A DNA stretch of 44,680 bases from Paracoccaceae bacterium (GTDB lineage Bacteria; Pseudomonadota; Alphaproteobacteria; Rhodobacterales; Rhodobacteraceae): positions 1 through 44,680 of the forward strand of contig WTAL01000121.1 in assembly GCA_013139635.1 (NCBI GenBank), read 5' to 3'. The position numbers and the translations under genes were made by a program. The first letter of the stretch is position 1. Each line of letters begins with the position of its first letter. Positions 37,103 to 44,680 of this stretch are shown here, one piece after another. The notes beneath the pieces are model-generated. The model was not told the DNA's origin. It did not search any database and saw only the letters and a list, made by a program, of their open reading frames with translations.

Positions 37103-38086
37103 ATGATGAAAACTTTTTTGAAATCAACAGGGCTTGCGGTTCTAATTATGGGAGGGGCCGTTCAGGCAGAAGAGCTTCGATTGTCCCATCAATGGTCAAC
37201 AAGTGATGTTCGCCACGAGGTGGCTCAAATACTCGCAGACGAAGTGGCCGCAGCGAATGTCGATCTTGAGATCAGGATCTTTCCGTCTAAATCCTTGTTT
37301 AAACCACGTGAGCAATACCGCCCGTTATCACGTGGCCAATTGGATATGACGGTCTTTCCGCTATCCTATGCTGGCGGGCAACAGCCGTCCTTTAACCTAA
37401 CTTTGATGCCGGGTTTGGTTAAAAATCACGACCATGCAGCGCGCTTAAGCCAATCGCCATTCATGGAGGCGCTTGAGGCCAGAATGGCTGAGGACGATGT
37501 GATGGTTTTGGTGCATGGCTACTTGGCAGGCGGGTTTGTCGGAAAAGATAGCTGTATTACCAACCCCGCTGACGTTATTGGGTTGCAAACACGCGCAGCC
37601 GGCAAGTCGTTTGAGCAGATGCTCGTTGGCGCAGGCGCTTCCATTACATCAATGGCTTCATCCGAGATCTATTCCGCGATGCAAACCGGCGTTTTGGATG
37701 CCGCCAACACGTCGTCGGCATCCTTTGTCTCTTACCGGATTTTCGAGCAAGTTGCATGCTACACACCTGCTGCGGATATCGCACTCTGGTTCCTGTATCA
37801 GCCTGTTTTGATGAATAAGTCGACATTTGAGGGTCTGACTGAAGCTCAGCAAGCCGCATTGTTAGAGGCCGCAGAAATTGCCGAAGCGTATTATCTTGAG
37901 CAAGCAAAGCTGCAAGATGCCGAGTCAGTTGACATATTCCGTGAAGCGGGCGTGGAGATTGCCGAAATGAGCGCCGAGGATTTCCAAGCGTGGCAAGCGC
38001 TCGCACAAGAAACGTCTTATGCGGCCTTCGTGGCTGACGTGCCCGGTGGCCAAGAGCTTCTGGATATGGCGCTCGCGGTTGAGTGA
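37103..38086 (+). CDS. TRAP transporter substrate-binding protein (DctP family)
   Basis: Signal peptide; LRLSHQWSTSDVRHEVAQILADEV, GLQTRAAGKSFEQMLVGAGASITSMASSEIYSAMQTGVLDAA. Confidence 0.92.
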   Translation: MMKTFLKSTGLAVLIMGGAVQAEELRLSHQWSTSDVRHEVAQILADEVAAANVDLEIRIFPSKSLFKPREQYRPLSRGQLDMTVFPLSYAGGQQPSFNLTLMPGLVKNHDHAARLSQSPFMEALEARMAEDDVMVLVHGYLAGGFVGKDSCITNPADVIGLQTRAAGKSFEQMLVGAGASITSMASSEIYSAMQTGVLDAANTSSASFVSYRIFEQVACYTPAADIALWFLYQPVLMNKSTFEGLTEAQQAALLEAAEIAEAYYLEQAKLQDAESVDIFREAGVEIAEMSAEDFQAWQALAQETSYAAFVADVPGGQELLDMALAVE

Positions 38087-38154
38087 ACAATTGAACAATC
38101 TGGGGCGCAAATGGCGCTCCAGTAAATCACTCATAACGATCAAGGATTATTGCG

Positions 38155-38706
38155 ATGGCTAACCATGCACCTCGTCCCCATACGACCCCCAAAAGCAGCA
38201 ATGTGTTTGTTACTGTAGTGCAGTCAATATCCAGTGTTGCCGGATGGTCTGCTGCGGCTATGATCTTCGCCGCGGTGTTTTTGACTTGCCAGATGATCTT
38301 TGTGCGGTTTGTCTTGAATGGCTCCACGGTGTGGCAAACCGAGGCCGTTGTGTTTCTTGTGATTGCCGCAACGTTGATTGGGCTACCTTTCGTTCAGCAA
38401 CAGGGTGGCCACGTAAATGTCGACCTTATCCCGCTCGCGCTGCGGGGACGCGCGCGGTTTGCCCTCGCCATTCTTACGCTCAGTCTATCCGCCGCCATCA
38501 CAGCCGTTATGGCATTTTATGGCTATGAGCATTGGCATCTTGCCTACACAAAGGGCTGGACCACCGACACGGTAACCGCTGTGCCCTTGTGGATACCATA
38601 TCTTTCGCTTCCCATCGGGTTTGGTTTGCTGCTGCTTCAGTTGGCCTCAGATCTCGTTGCACTTCTCACAAAATCAAAACCGCCTTTTGGCTTGGAGGTG
38701 TCATAA
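38155..38706 (+). CDS. TRAP transporter small permease (DctQ family)
   Basis: 4-TM protein; VFLVIAATLIGLPFVQQQGGHVNVDLIP. Confidence 0.9.
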   Translation: MANHAPRPHTTPKSSNVFVTVVQSISSVAGWSAAAMIFAAVFLTCQMIFVRFVLNGSTVWQTEAVVFLVIAATLIGLPFVQQQGGHVNVDLIPLALRGRARFALAILTLSLSAAITAVMAFYGYEHWHLAYTKGWTTDTVTAVPLWIPYLSLPIGFGLLLLQLASDLVALLTKSKPPFGLEVS

Positions 38707-40022
38707 TGGACCCCCTTATTCTTGGTGCCCTCGTTGGGCTATGCACAATTCTAGTTTTATTTTCGGGTGTTTCGGTCGGCATCGGGCTGCTGATCGTTTC
38801 AGCCGGTTTCCTCGTGGTATTTGACGGCGCCCGCTCGCTTGAACTCATGCCTGAAATCTTCTTTGGTAAACTTGACAGCTTCGCTCTGCTGTCAATTCCT
38901 ATGTTTATCATCATGGGGTCGTCAATCGCCTCTACCCGCGCGGGGGCTGATCTGTATGAAGCTTTGGAGCGTTGGCTGACGCGGGTGCCCGGCGGGCTGG
39001 TGATCTCAAATCTTGGTGCCTGCGCACTGTTTGCGGCAATGTCCGGGTCAAGCCCCGCGACATGTGCAGCCATTGGCAAAATGGGTATCCCCGAGATGCT
39101 CAAGCGTGGCTACCCAGAAGGGATTGCAACAGGTTCAATCGCAGCCGGTGGTACGCTGGGCATTCTGATCCCGCCATCAGTCACGATGATCGTTTACGGC
39201 GTCGCCACAGAGACCTCGATTGGCCGTTTGTTCCTTGCAGGCGTCTTTCCCGGCATCATGCTGGTTGCCCTTTTTATGGCATGGTCACTTTACGCCACGT
39301 GGAAGTCCGGTGATACGGCTCTGCTAACAGCTCAAAGCTATACTTGGCGCGAAAAAATCGAAATATTACCGCGCGTTCTACCTTTTATCTTAATTATCAT
39401 CGGCGTACTTTACACGATGTATGGCGGCGTCGCCACGCCGTCCGAGACCGCTGCCGTGGGGGCAATACTATGCCTTAGCGTAGCGATTGTGATCTACAAA
39501 CTGTGGGACATCCGGGCGATTTGGGCAATCTTGCGAGACAGCACCAAAGAAAGCGTGATGATCCTGTTTATCATTGCCGCTGCGGGTGTGTTTTCCTACA
39601 TGCTGTCAAGTTTGTTCATCACCCAAAGCATCGCCATCTGGATAGGCACACTGGATGTAAACCCGTGGATCCTGATGCTGGCCGTCAACGTCTTCTTGCT
39701 AATTGCTGGTTTCTTTCTGCCGCCCGTAGCTGTTATTTTGATGGCAGCGCCAATCTTGCTGCCCATCATCACAACGGCTGGATTCGACCCGATCTGGTTC
39801 GCAGTGATCCTTACCATCAACATGGAAATAGGGCTGATCTCACCGCCGGTTGGTCTGAACCTATATGTCATCAACGGAATCGCGCCCGATATCTCGTTGC
39901 GCACGATCCTGATGGGTTCGTTGCCATTTGTGGCCTGCATGGTGCTCGCCATTGTCATTCTTAGCCTCTTTCCCGGCATAGCCACCTGGTTGCCTGAAGC
40001 CGTCATGGGGCCGGCGCTGTAG
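38706..40022 (+). CDS. TRAP transporter large permease (DctM family)
   Basis: MDPLILGALVGLCTILVLF...GSIAAGGTLGILIPPSVTMIVYGVATETSIGRLFLAGVFPG. ORF-track start (38532) is too long. Confidence 0.93.
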   Translation: MDPLILGALVGLCTILVLFSGVSVGIGLLIVSAGFLVVFDGARSLELMPEIFFGKLDSFALLSIPMFIIMGSSIASTRAGADLYEALERWLTRVPGGLVISNLGACALFAAMSGSSPATCAAIGKMGIPEMLKRGYPEGIATGSIAAGGTLGILIPPSVTMIVYGVATETSIGRLFLAGVFPGIMLVALFMAWSLYATWKSGDTALLTAQSYTWREKIEILPRVLPFILIIIGVLYTMYGGVATPSETAAVGAILCLSVAIVIYKLWDIRAIWAILRDSTKESVMILFIIAAAGVFSYMLSSLFITQSIAIWIGTLDVNPWILMLAVNVFLLIAGFFLPPVAVILMAAPILLPIITTAGFDPIWFAVILTINMEIGLISPPVGLNLYVINGIAPDISLRTILMGSLPFVACMVLAIVILSLFPGIATWLPEAVMGPAL

Positions 40023-40055
40023 GTTTCGCACTCATCTCATTAAAGGAAAAACACA

Positions 40056-40841
40056 ATGTCATTTACAACAAACTATCGACGCGTTGGCTTGATTGTCCCC
40101 AGCTCAAACGTGACTATGGAAACCGAAATCCCAGCGCTGTTGAAGGCGCGGGAAACAATTTTGCCTGAGCGTTTTACGTTCCATTCCTCGCGCATGCGGA
40201 TGAAGTGTGTCGTGAAAGAAGAGTTGGAGGCGATGGACACCGACAGCGTGCGCTGCGCAACTGAGTTATCAGACGCCGCCGTCGAGGTTCAGGCCTACGC
40301 GTGCATTGTTGCAATCATGTCAATGGGCCTCGGCTACCACCGTGCCTCGTCGCTAAAACTGCACAAGGCAACGGCCGACAATGGCTGCCCGACACCCGTT
40401 TTAAATTCCGCAGGGGCGTTGATCGACGGCCTTAAAGGCTTGGGTGTGAAGAAGGTTTCGATCATTTGCCCCTATATGCGGCCATTGACCCAGATGGTTG
40501 TGGATTACATCGAGAATGAGGGCATCGAAGTCCAGGATTTCCTCGCCCTCGAAATTTCTGACAACCTGGAAGTTGCATCACAAGATCCAACGGCCCCCGC
40601 TGAATTGTGGCGCAAGCTTGATCTGCGGGGTGTTGATGCCATCGTGGCCTCGGCCTGTGTCCAAATGCCGTCATTGCCATCTATCGAAATGATCGAACGG
40701 GCATCTGGCCTGCCGACGCTGTCAGCCGCCGTCGCCACAACACATCAAATATTGCGAAACCTTGACTTAACCGCAATCGCGCCTGGCGGTGGTGCTTTGC
40801 TGGCCAATGGCTTGCCTGCGTCCCTTCCAAAGGTAGCATGA
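40056..40841 (+). CDS. Maleate isomerase (Asp/Glu racemase superfamily)
   Basis: RVGLIVPSSNVTMETEIPALL; candidate catalytic cysteines C83 (AYACIVAIMSMG) and C201 (VASACVQMPSL), 118 residues apart. Confidence 0.82.
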   Translation: MSFTTNYRRVGLIVPSSNVTMETEIPALLKARETILPERFTFHSSRMRMKCVVKEELEAMDTDSVRCATELSDAAVEVQAYACIVAIMSMGLGYHRASSLKLHKATADNGCPTPVLNSAGALIDGLKGLGVKKVSIICPYMRPLTQMVVDYIENEGIEVQDFLALEISDNLEVASQDPTAPAELWRKLDLRGVDAIVASACVQMPSLPSIEMIERASGLPTLSAAVATTHQILRNLDLTAIAPGGGALLANGLPASLPKVA

Positions 40842-40872
40842 CTTTACCGAGCTAAGTTAATACAACAGTTTT

Positions 40873-41739
40873 GTGCCGATCGTAAAACGAGATTTAGGAA
40901 TGGAAATGCATTTGTCTGGAGCCCATATCAAAGCATCACCACAGGAGGCTGGCCCAAAGGCTGGGGAAGTCTCCATCTTCCCGATTTCGCAAGCGACGCC
41001 TGCGACCTTCACCGATCTTTATTTCCAGTTAACGTTCTTCTATTTCATCGAAAAAGGCACCAAGCGGGTGTTGTCTCCAACACAAGGCGAAGTGATTGGA
41101 CGCGAAGGTGATCTTATGATTTTCCCGCCCGAGTCCATGGTTACTATGGAAAACCGGCCAGTCTATAATAATAATTACAGAGCCTTAGGTGTTAGCTTTA
41201 CCCATGACTTAATCAAGGCTGTGTTTGCCGATCTCCCGACGCCCAGAGCCACAAATGGCGTGCAGGTTGTGCGCGCCAATACACACCATCCGGCAGATAT
41301 CCTAACCATGATCCAAGCCAATTTGGATGATCAAACGCTGCCCGCACCTATCCGCAAACACCGCCTGCTGGAGCCACTGATTTGGCTCCGCGAACAAGGG
41401 ATACACCTCCCAACGCAAATACAAGACCACCCGATCAGTCAAGTGCGCAGCCTCATCGAAACCGATCTCAGTCATCCATGGCGAACAGACGAAGTGGCAC
41501 AGCATTTTGCAAAGAGTCAGGCTACAATGCGCCGTTGGCTGTCGAAGACCGGACAAGGGTTTGCAAAAATTCTGCTAAATACCCGACTCGAACACGGGCT
41601 ACGCTTGCTGCAAACGACGGACACGCAGGTCTCGCAGATTGCGCTGGATTGCGGGTTCAAAAATCATTCTCACTTTTCGGATGCATTCCGAAAAAGATTT
41701 GGAATTAGACCAAAAGACATTCGTTTAGCCGCAATTTGA
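40873..41739 (+). CDS. AraC family transcriptional regulator
   Basis: C-terminal VAQHFAKSQATMRRWLSKTGQGFAKILLNTRLEHGLRLLQTTDTQVSQIALDCGFKNHSHFSDAFRKRFGIRPKDIR. GTG start in track; ATG near 40900 also possible. Confidence 0.9.
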   Translation: MPIVKRDLGMEMHLSGAHIKASPQEAGPKAGEVSIFPISQATPATFTDLYFQLTFFYFIEKGTKRVLSPTQGEVIGREGDLMIFPPESMVTMENRPVYNNNYRALGVSFTHDLIKAVFADLPTPRATNGVQVVRANTHHPADILTMIQANLDDQTLPAPIRKHRLLEPLIWLREQGIHLPTQIQDHPISQVRSLIETDLSHPWRTDEVAQHFAKSQATMRRWLSKTGQGFAKILLNTRLEHGLRLLQTTDTQVSQIALDCGFKNHSHFSDAFRKRFGIRPKDIRLAAI

Positions 41740-41837
41740 TCGGCATTCGACATTTCTTGATTGGCAGCCGAAAGCGGGCCGTGCTGGCGTTGGGTATATT
41801 AGGATCACCAATACAACAAACCAGAAAGGATTCTGAC

Positions 41838-42371
41838 ATGCTGCGAATCTCATTTTTTGCCCCTCTTATAATCGCGGGTACAATCGCAACACCCGCCCTT
41901 GCCGGCAATTTTCAACTATCCAGCCCAGACATCGCAGAAGGCCAGCAACTTGCGGGCGCGCAGGTTTTTCAGGGTTTTGGCTGCGAGGGCGGCAACATCG
42001 CGCCAACACTGGCATGGACAGGCGCCCCTGAAGGCACCAAAAGCTTTGCGATCACGGTCTATGATCCAGATGCCCCGACGGGCTCTGGCTGGTGGCATTG
42101 GTTTGCATTTAACATCCCGGCGGACGTGACGGAGCTGCAGTCGGGTGCAATTCTTGGCGACGGCGCTATTGAATTGAGCAATGATTATGGAACCACGGGC
42201 TTTGGTGGCGCTTGCCCTCCGGCAGGTGAGGTTCACCGCTATGCGTTTACCGTGCACGCATTGGGCTCAACGCTTGAAATTGGCAATTCTGCCAGCAACG
42301 CGCTGGCTGGGTTCATGGTCAATGCTAACAGCCTTGCATCCTCGACCATCACGGCTGTTTACAACCGCTAA
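41838..42371 (+). CDS. Exported YbhB/YbcL (PEBP) family protein
   Basis: Signal peptide MLRISFFAPLIIAGTIATPALA; NIAPTLAWTGAPEGTKSFAITVYDPDAPTGSGWWHWFAFNIPADV. Confidence 0.9.
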   Translation: MLRISFFAPLIIAGTIATPALAGNFQLSSPDIAEGQQLAGAQVFQGFGCEGGNIAPTLAWTGAPEGTKSFAITVYDPDAPTGSGWWHWFAFNIPADVTELQSGAILGDGAIELSNDYGTTGFGGACPPAGEVHRYAFTVHALGSTLEIGNSASNALAGFMVNANSLASSTITAVYNR

Positions 42372-42427
42372 TGCCTTACGCCTTGGCAATGCCGGGGCAT
42401 GATCACACTTATTCTAGGACCTCACTT

Positions 42428-43057
42428 ATGAAAATTTTAATCGATAGCTGGATTAACGGCGCGTCTATTCCATCCAAATTTGCCTTTGGCAAAATCCCGG
42501 CGGAAGGTCGGTTTGCGCTGGCCGAAAACGTAAACCCCGCGATCGCATGGCGCGACGCTCCCGCCGGAACCAAATCCTTCGCGATCATCTGCCACGATCC
42601 GGATGTTCCCTCATCGGGCGAGGATGTAAATCAGGAGAGTAGGGCCGTTTCTGCCAATCTGCCAAGAGTAGATTTCTTCCATTGGGTTTTGATAAATATT
42701 TCAGCTGATGTGACCAGCATCGCTGAAGGTGCAGATAGCTCAGCGGTTACCCCAAAAGGCAAAACGCCCGGTCAGCAAGCACATGGTCTGACCGGTATAA
42801 ACAGCTACACGGATTGGTTTTCTGGCGACCCTGACATGAGTGGGAATTACGGTGGATACGACGGCCCATGCCCACCGTGGAACGATAGCATCATGCATCA
42901 CTACCATTTTACGGTATTTGCCCTGAACACCAATGATTTAAAATTGAGCGGACCGTTCACTGGAGCAGATGTATTGTCCGCCATTGAGGGACATGTGCTC
43001 GCAAAAGCAGAGCATGTCGGTACATATAGCATGAACCGGGATTGCCAAGTAATTTAG
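42428..43057 (+). CDS. YbhB/YbcL (PEBP) family protein, cytoplasmic paralogue
   Basis: NVNPAIAWRDAPAGTKSFAIICHDPDVPSSGED...FHWVLINISADV...YGGYDGPCPPWNDSIMHHYHFTVFALN. Confidence 0.9.
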   Translation: MKILIDSWINGASIPSKFAFGKIPAEGRFALAENVNPAIAWRDAPAGTKSFAIICHDPDVPSSGEDVNQESRAVSANLPRVDFFHWVLINISADVTSIAEGADSSAVTPKGKTPGQQAHGLTGINSYTDWFSGDPDMSGNYGGYDGPCPPWNDSIMHHYHFTVFALNTNDLKLSGPFTGADVLSAIEGHVLAKAEHVGTYSMNRDCQVI

Positions 43058-43114
43058 GGCTTAGGCATCAGGCGCCTGCGGACGATACCCTTTGCATCGC
43101 GAAATTTGGCGGGG

Positions 43115-44680
43115 CTACCAAAAATGAAAGCTCAGACTTACCGGCGCGAGGCATATTTCGTCACTGCAAGATTGCAGCATGAGGTCTATTACATTTACCT
43201 CTGGTTCTATCGGCACAGTTAATGTGATTTCTCCCTCATAAAGGGCCAGCGGGGTATCACTGTTAAAAGCCAGCGTTGCGATGAGCGGCACGGGATATGC
43301 CTCAGGCCCTATCGCTTCGCCGTTAACCTGAAGCGCGGTTGGAATGAGGTAATCCTCCAAGGGAACATGTGCATTTATGTGCCAGCCTTTCGCCACCAAA
43401 ATGGTGAAATTCACCACGCCCGCGGCTCGGTCCAGCTTTGCCTGCACCTGCACGGCGCCGTTTGCAACTGCACGCACGCTGCCGATATCCCCGCGGTTTT
43501 GTGCGTCTACAGCGGCCAGTGCCGCTGTCCGCTGCTCTGGAAAGGCCAGTGCGTGGCCGGAAAGCACATCCGCCAAGGCATTGGCGTGTTGGATGAATTC
43601 TACATCGGTGCCGCGCCGCGCCAAACCGCTGAGCAGCCGCTGTGCTTGAGCATTGCCGGAAGGCACCTCGCCGTCATCAAGCTGGATAAATGCCCCCAGC
43701 CCTTGGGCGTGCTTGTTCATCCTGAAAACCCCGCTTTCTTCCTGAAAGTTTTCTAGCACATAGCGCGCAATGCGTGCGGCTTCGGGCAGCCAACCGCCCG
43801 CTGGGTCAGCGTCATGCAGGGCCATTAGCGCGCGGCCAAAGCCAGCATAATCAGGCAATTGCGCTTCAATCGTGGCCCCGCCAGCGATATAGCTGCGAAA
43901 ATAGCCATTTCCATTGCGCATATTTTCCATGATAAACTGCGCCGAGGCCTGCGCGGCTGCTAAGTAAGCCGGTTGCTCAAATGCCTCGGCTCCAGCCACC
44001 AGCGAAATGATCATTTCGCTATTCCACCCCATCAGGATTTTTTTGTCCGTTATCGGCAATGCACGATCCATGCGTGCCAGCCGCAGCACCTCAAGCCCGG
44101 CATCGAGCCGCGCCTGATCTTCAATAAAAGTAGTGAGCCGCAATGTGCTCGCCCCTTCAAAAACGCCGTTTTCAACCACATTGAGGGCTTCGATTAGAAA
44201 ATCGGCCTCGGCCCCTGCGGCTTCGCGCATGGCCTCTGGTGTCCATACATAGAAAAAACCTTCCTCATGCTCGCCGAATTCATTCAGGGAATCCGCATCC
44301 TCTGAGGCGTAAAATCCGCCTTCAGGTGCCTGCATATCGCGCAGCACGTAATCAAACGTGCGCTGGGCGGCGCGGGCATAGCTTGGGTTGGCTTGCAGCC
44401 CGTTAAGCCGGGTTAAAACCCGCGCGATTAAGGCCTGATTATAGAGCATTTTCTCAAAATGCGGCACGGCCCATTCGTTATCAACCGCATAGCGGTGAAA
44501 CCCGCCGCCGGCTTGGTCATGAATGCCACCATTCACCATGCTGCTGGCCGCCAGTTGCACCGCTTCCAGCAAGGCTTGGTCACCGCCGCGCTCCGCTTGG
44601 TCAAGCATATAAAGCAGGTTGGATTCCTGCGGGAATTTTGGTGCCACGCCAAAACCGCCGTTAAAATCATCCATCCGGCT
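43115..44680 (-). CDS. DUF255/YyaL-type protein (N-terminus beyond window) with C-terminal DsbD-alpha-like domain
   Basis: DDFNGGFGVAPKFPQESNLLYML, GGIHDQAGGGFHRYAVDNEWAVPHFEKMLYNQA; C-terminal AAGVVNFTILVAKGWHINAHVP...LQSCSDEICLAPVSLSFHFW resembles the DsbD N-terminal domain. Confidence 0.85.
   Translation of the reverse strand, partial: SRMDDFNGGFGVAPKFPQESNLLYMLDQAERGGDQALLEAVQLAASSMVNGGIHDQAGGGFHRYAVDNEWAVPHFEKMLYNQALIARVLTRLNGLQANPSYARAAQRTFDYVLRDMQAPEGGFYASEDADSLNEFGEHEEGFFYVWTPEAMREAAGAEADFLIEALNVVENGVFEGASTLRLTTFIEDQARLDAGLEVLRLARMDRALPITDKKILMGWNSEMIISLVAGAEAFEQPAYLAAAQASAQFIMENMRNGNGYFRSYIAGGATIEAQLPDYAGFGRALMALHDADPAGGWLPEAARIARYVLENFQEESGVFRMNKHAQGLGAFIQLDDGEVPSGNAQAQRLLSGLARRGTDVEFIQHANALADVLSGHALAFPEQRTAALAAVDAQNRGDIGSVRAVANGAVQVQAKLDRAAGVVNFTILVAKGWHINAHVPLEDYLIPTALQVNGEAIGPEAYPVPLIATLAFNSDTPLALYEGEITLTVPIEPEVNVIDLMLQSCSDEICLAPVSLSFHFW

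Noticed and set aside
1-44680. CRISPR arrays, tRNA/rRNA genes, insertion sequences, phage genes
   Set aside because: No regularly spaced repeats, tRNA-like cloverleaf or transposase/integrase motifs were recognised on reading; a tRNAscan/ISfinder run would be needed to exclude them formally.

Overview
This 44.7 kb alphaproteobacterial window (Rhodobacterales-like by gene content; not proven) is mostly coding and mostly on the minus strand. The left end (1-7518) is one tightly overlapping minus-strand operon that joins Mrp/Mbh-type Na+/H+ antiporter subunits (MrpE, F, G, MbhD-like, MbhE/F-like, MrpC, and a 1042-aa fusion of two MrpD/NuoL-type antiporters with an MbhI-like tail) to complex I/group-4-hydrogenase-type subunits (NuoH-, NuoB- and NuoC-like, the last cut by the window edge). 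The NuoB-like protein lacks one cysteine of the tandem Cys pair that normally binds cluster N2, and an FNR-family-type box (TTGAC-N4-GTCAA) lies just upstream of the first gene. I consider this the best candidate for an under-described system. Housekeeping and other genes follow: CaiB/BaiF CoA-transferase, gshA, rsmE, carbonic anhydrase, an M10 metalloprotease with RTX-type repeats, trxA, addAB, regB, a protein phosphatase, an S41 protease, XRE+DUF2975, a serine hydrolase with a tiny lipoprotein, a manC-like gene, petABC, trmL, DUF1801 and an SSADH. An apparent accessory block follows: GntR, a TRAP transporter, maleate isomerase, AraC and two PEBP genes, bordered on its left by possible gene remnants. 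The window ends in a truncated YyaL/DUF255 protein with a DsbD-alpha-like C-terminus. No rRNA, tRNA, CRISPR array or intact mobile element was recognised.
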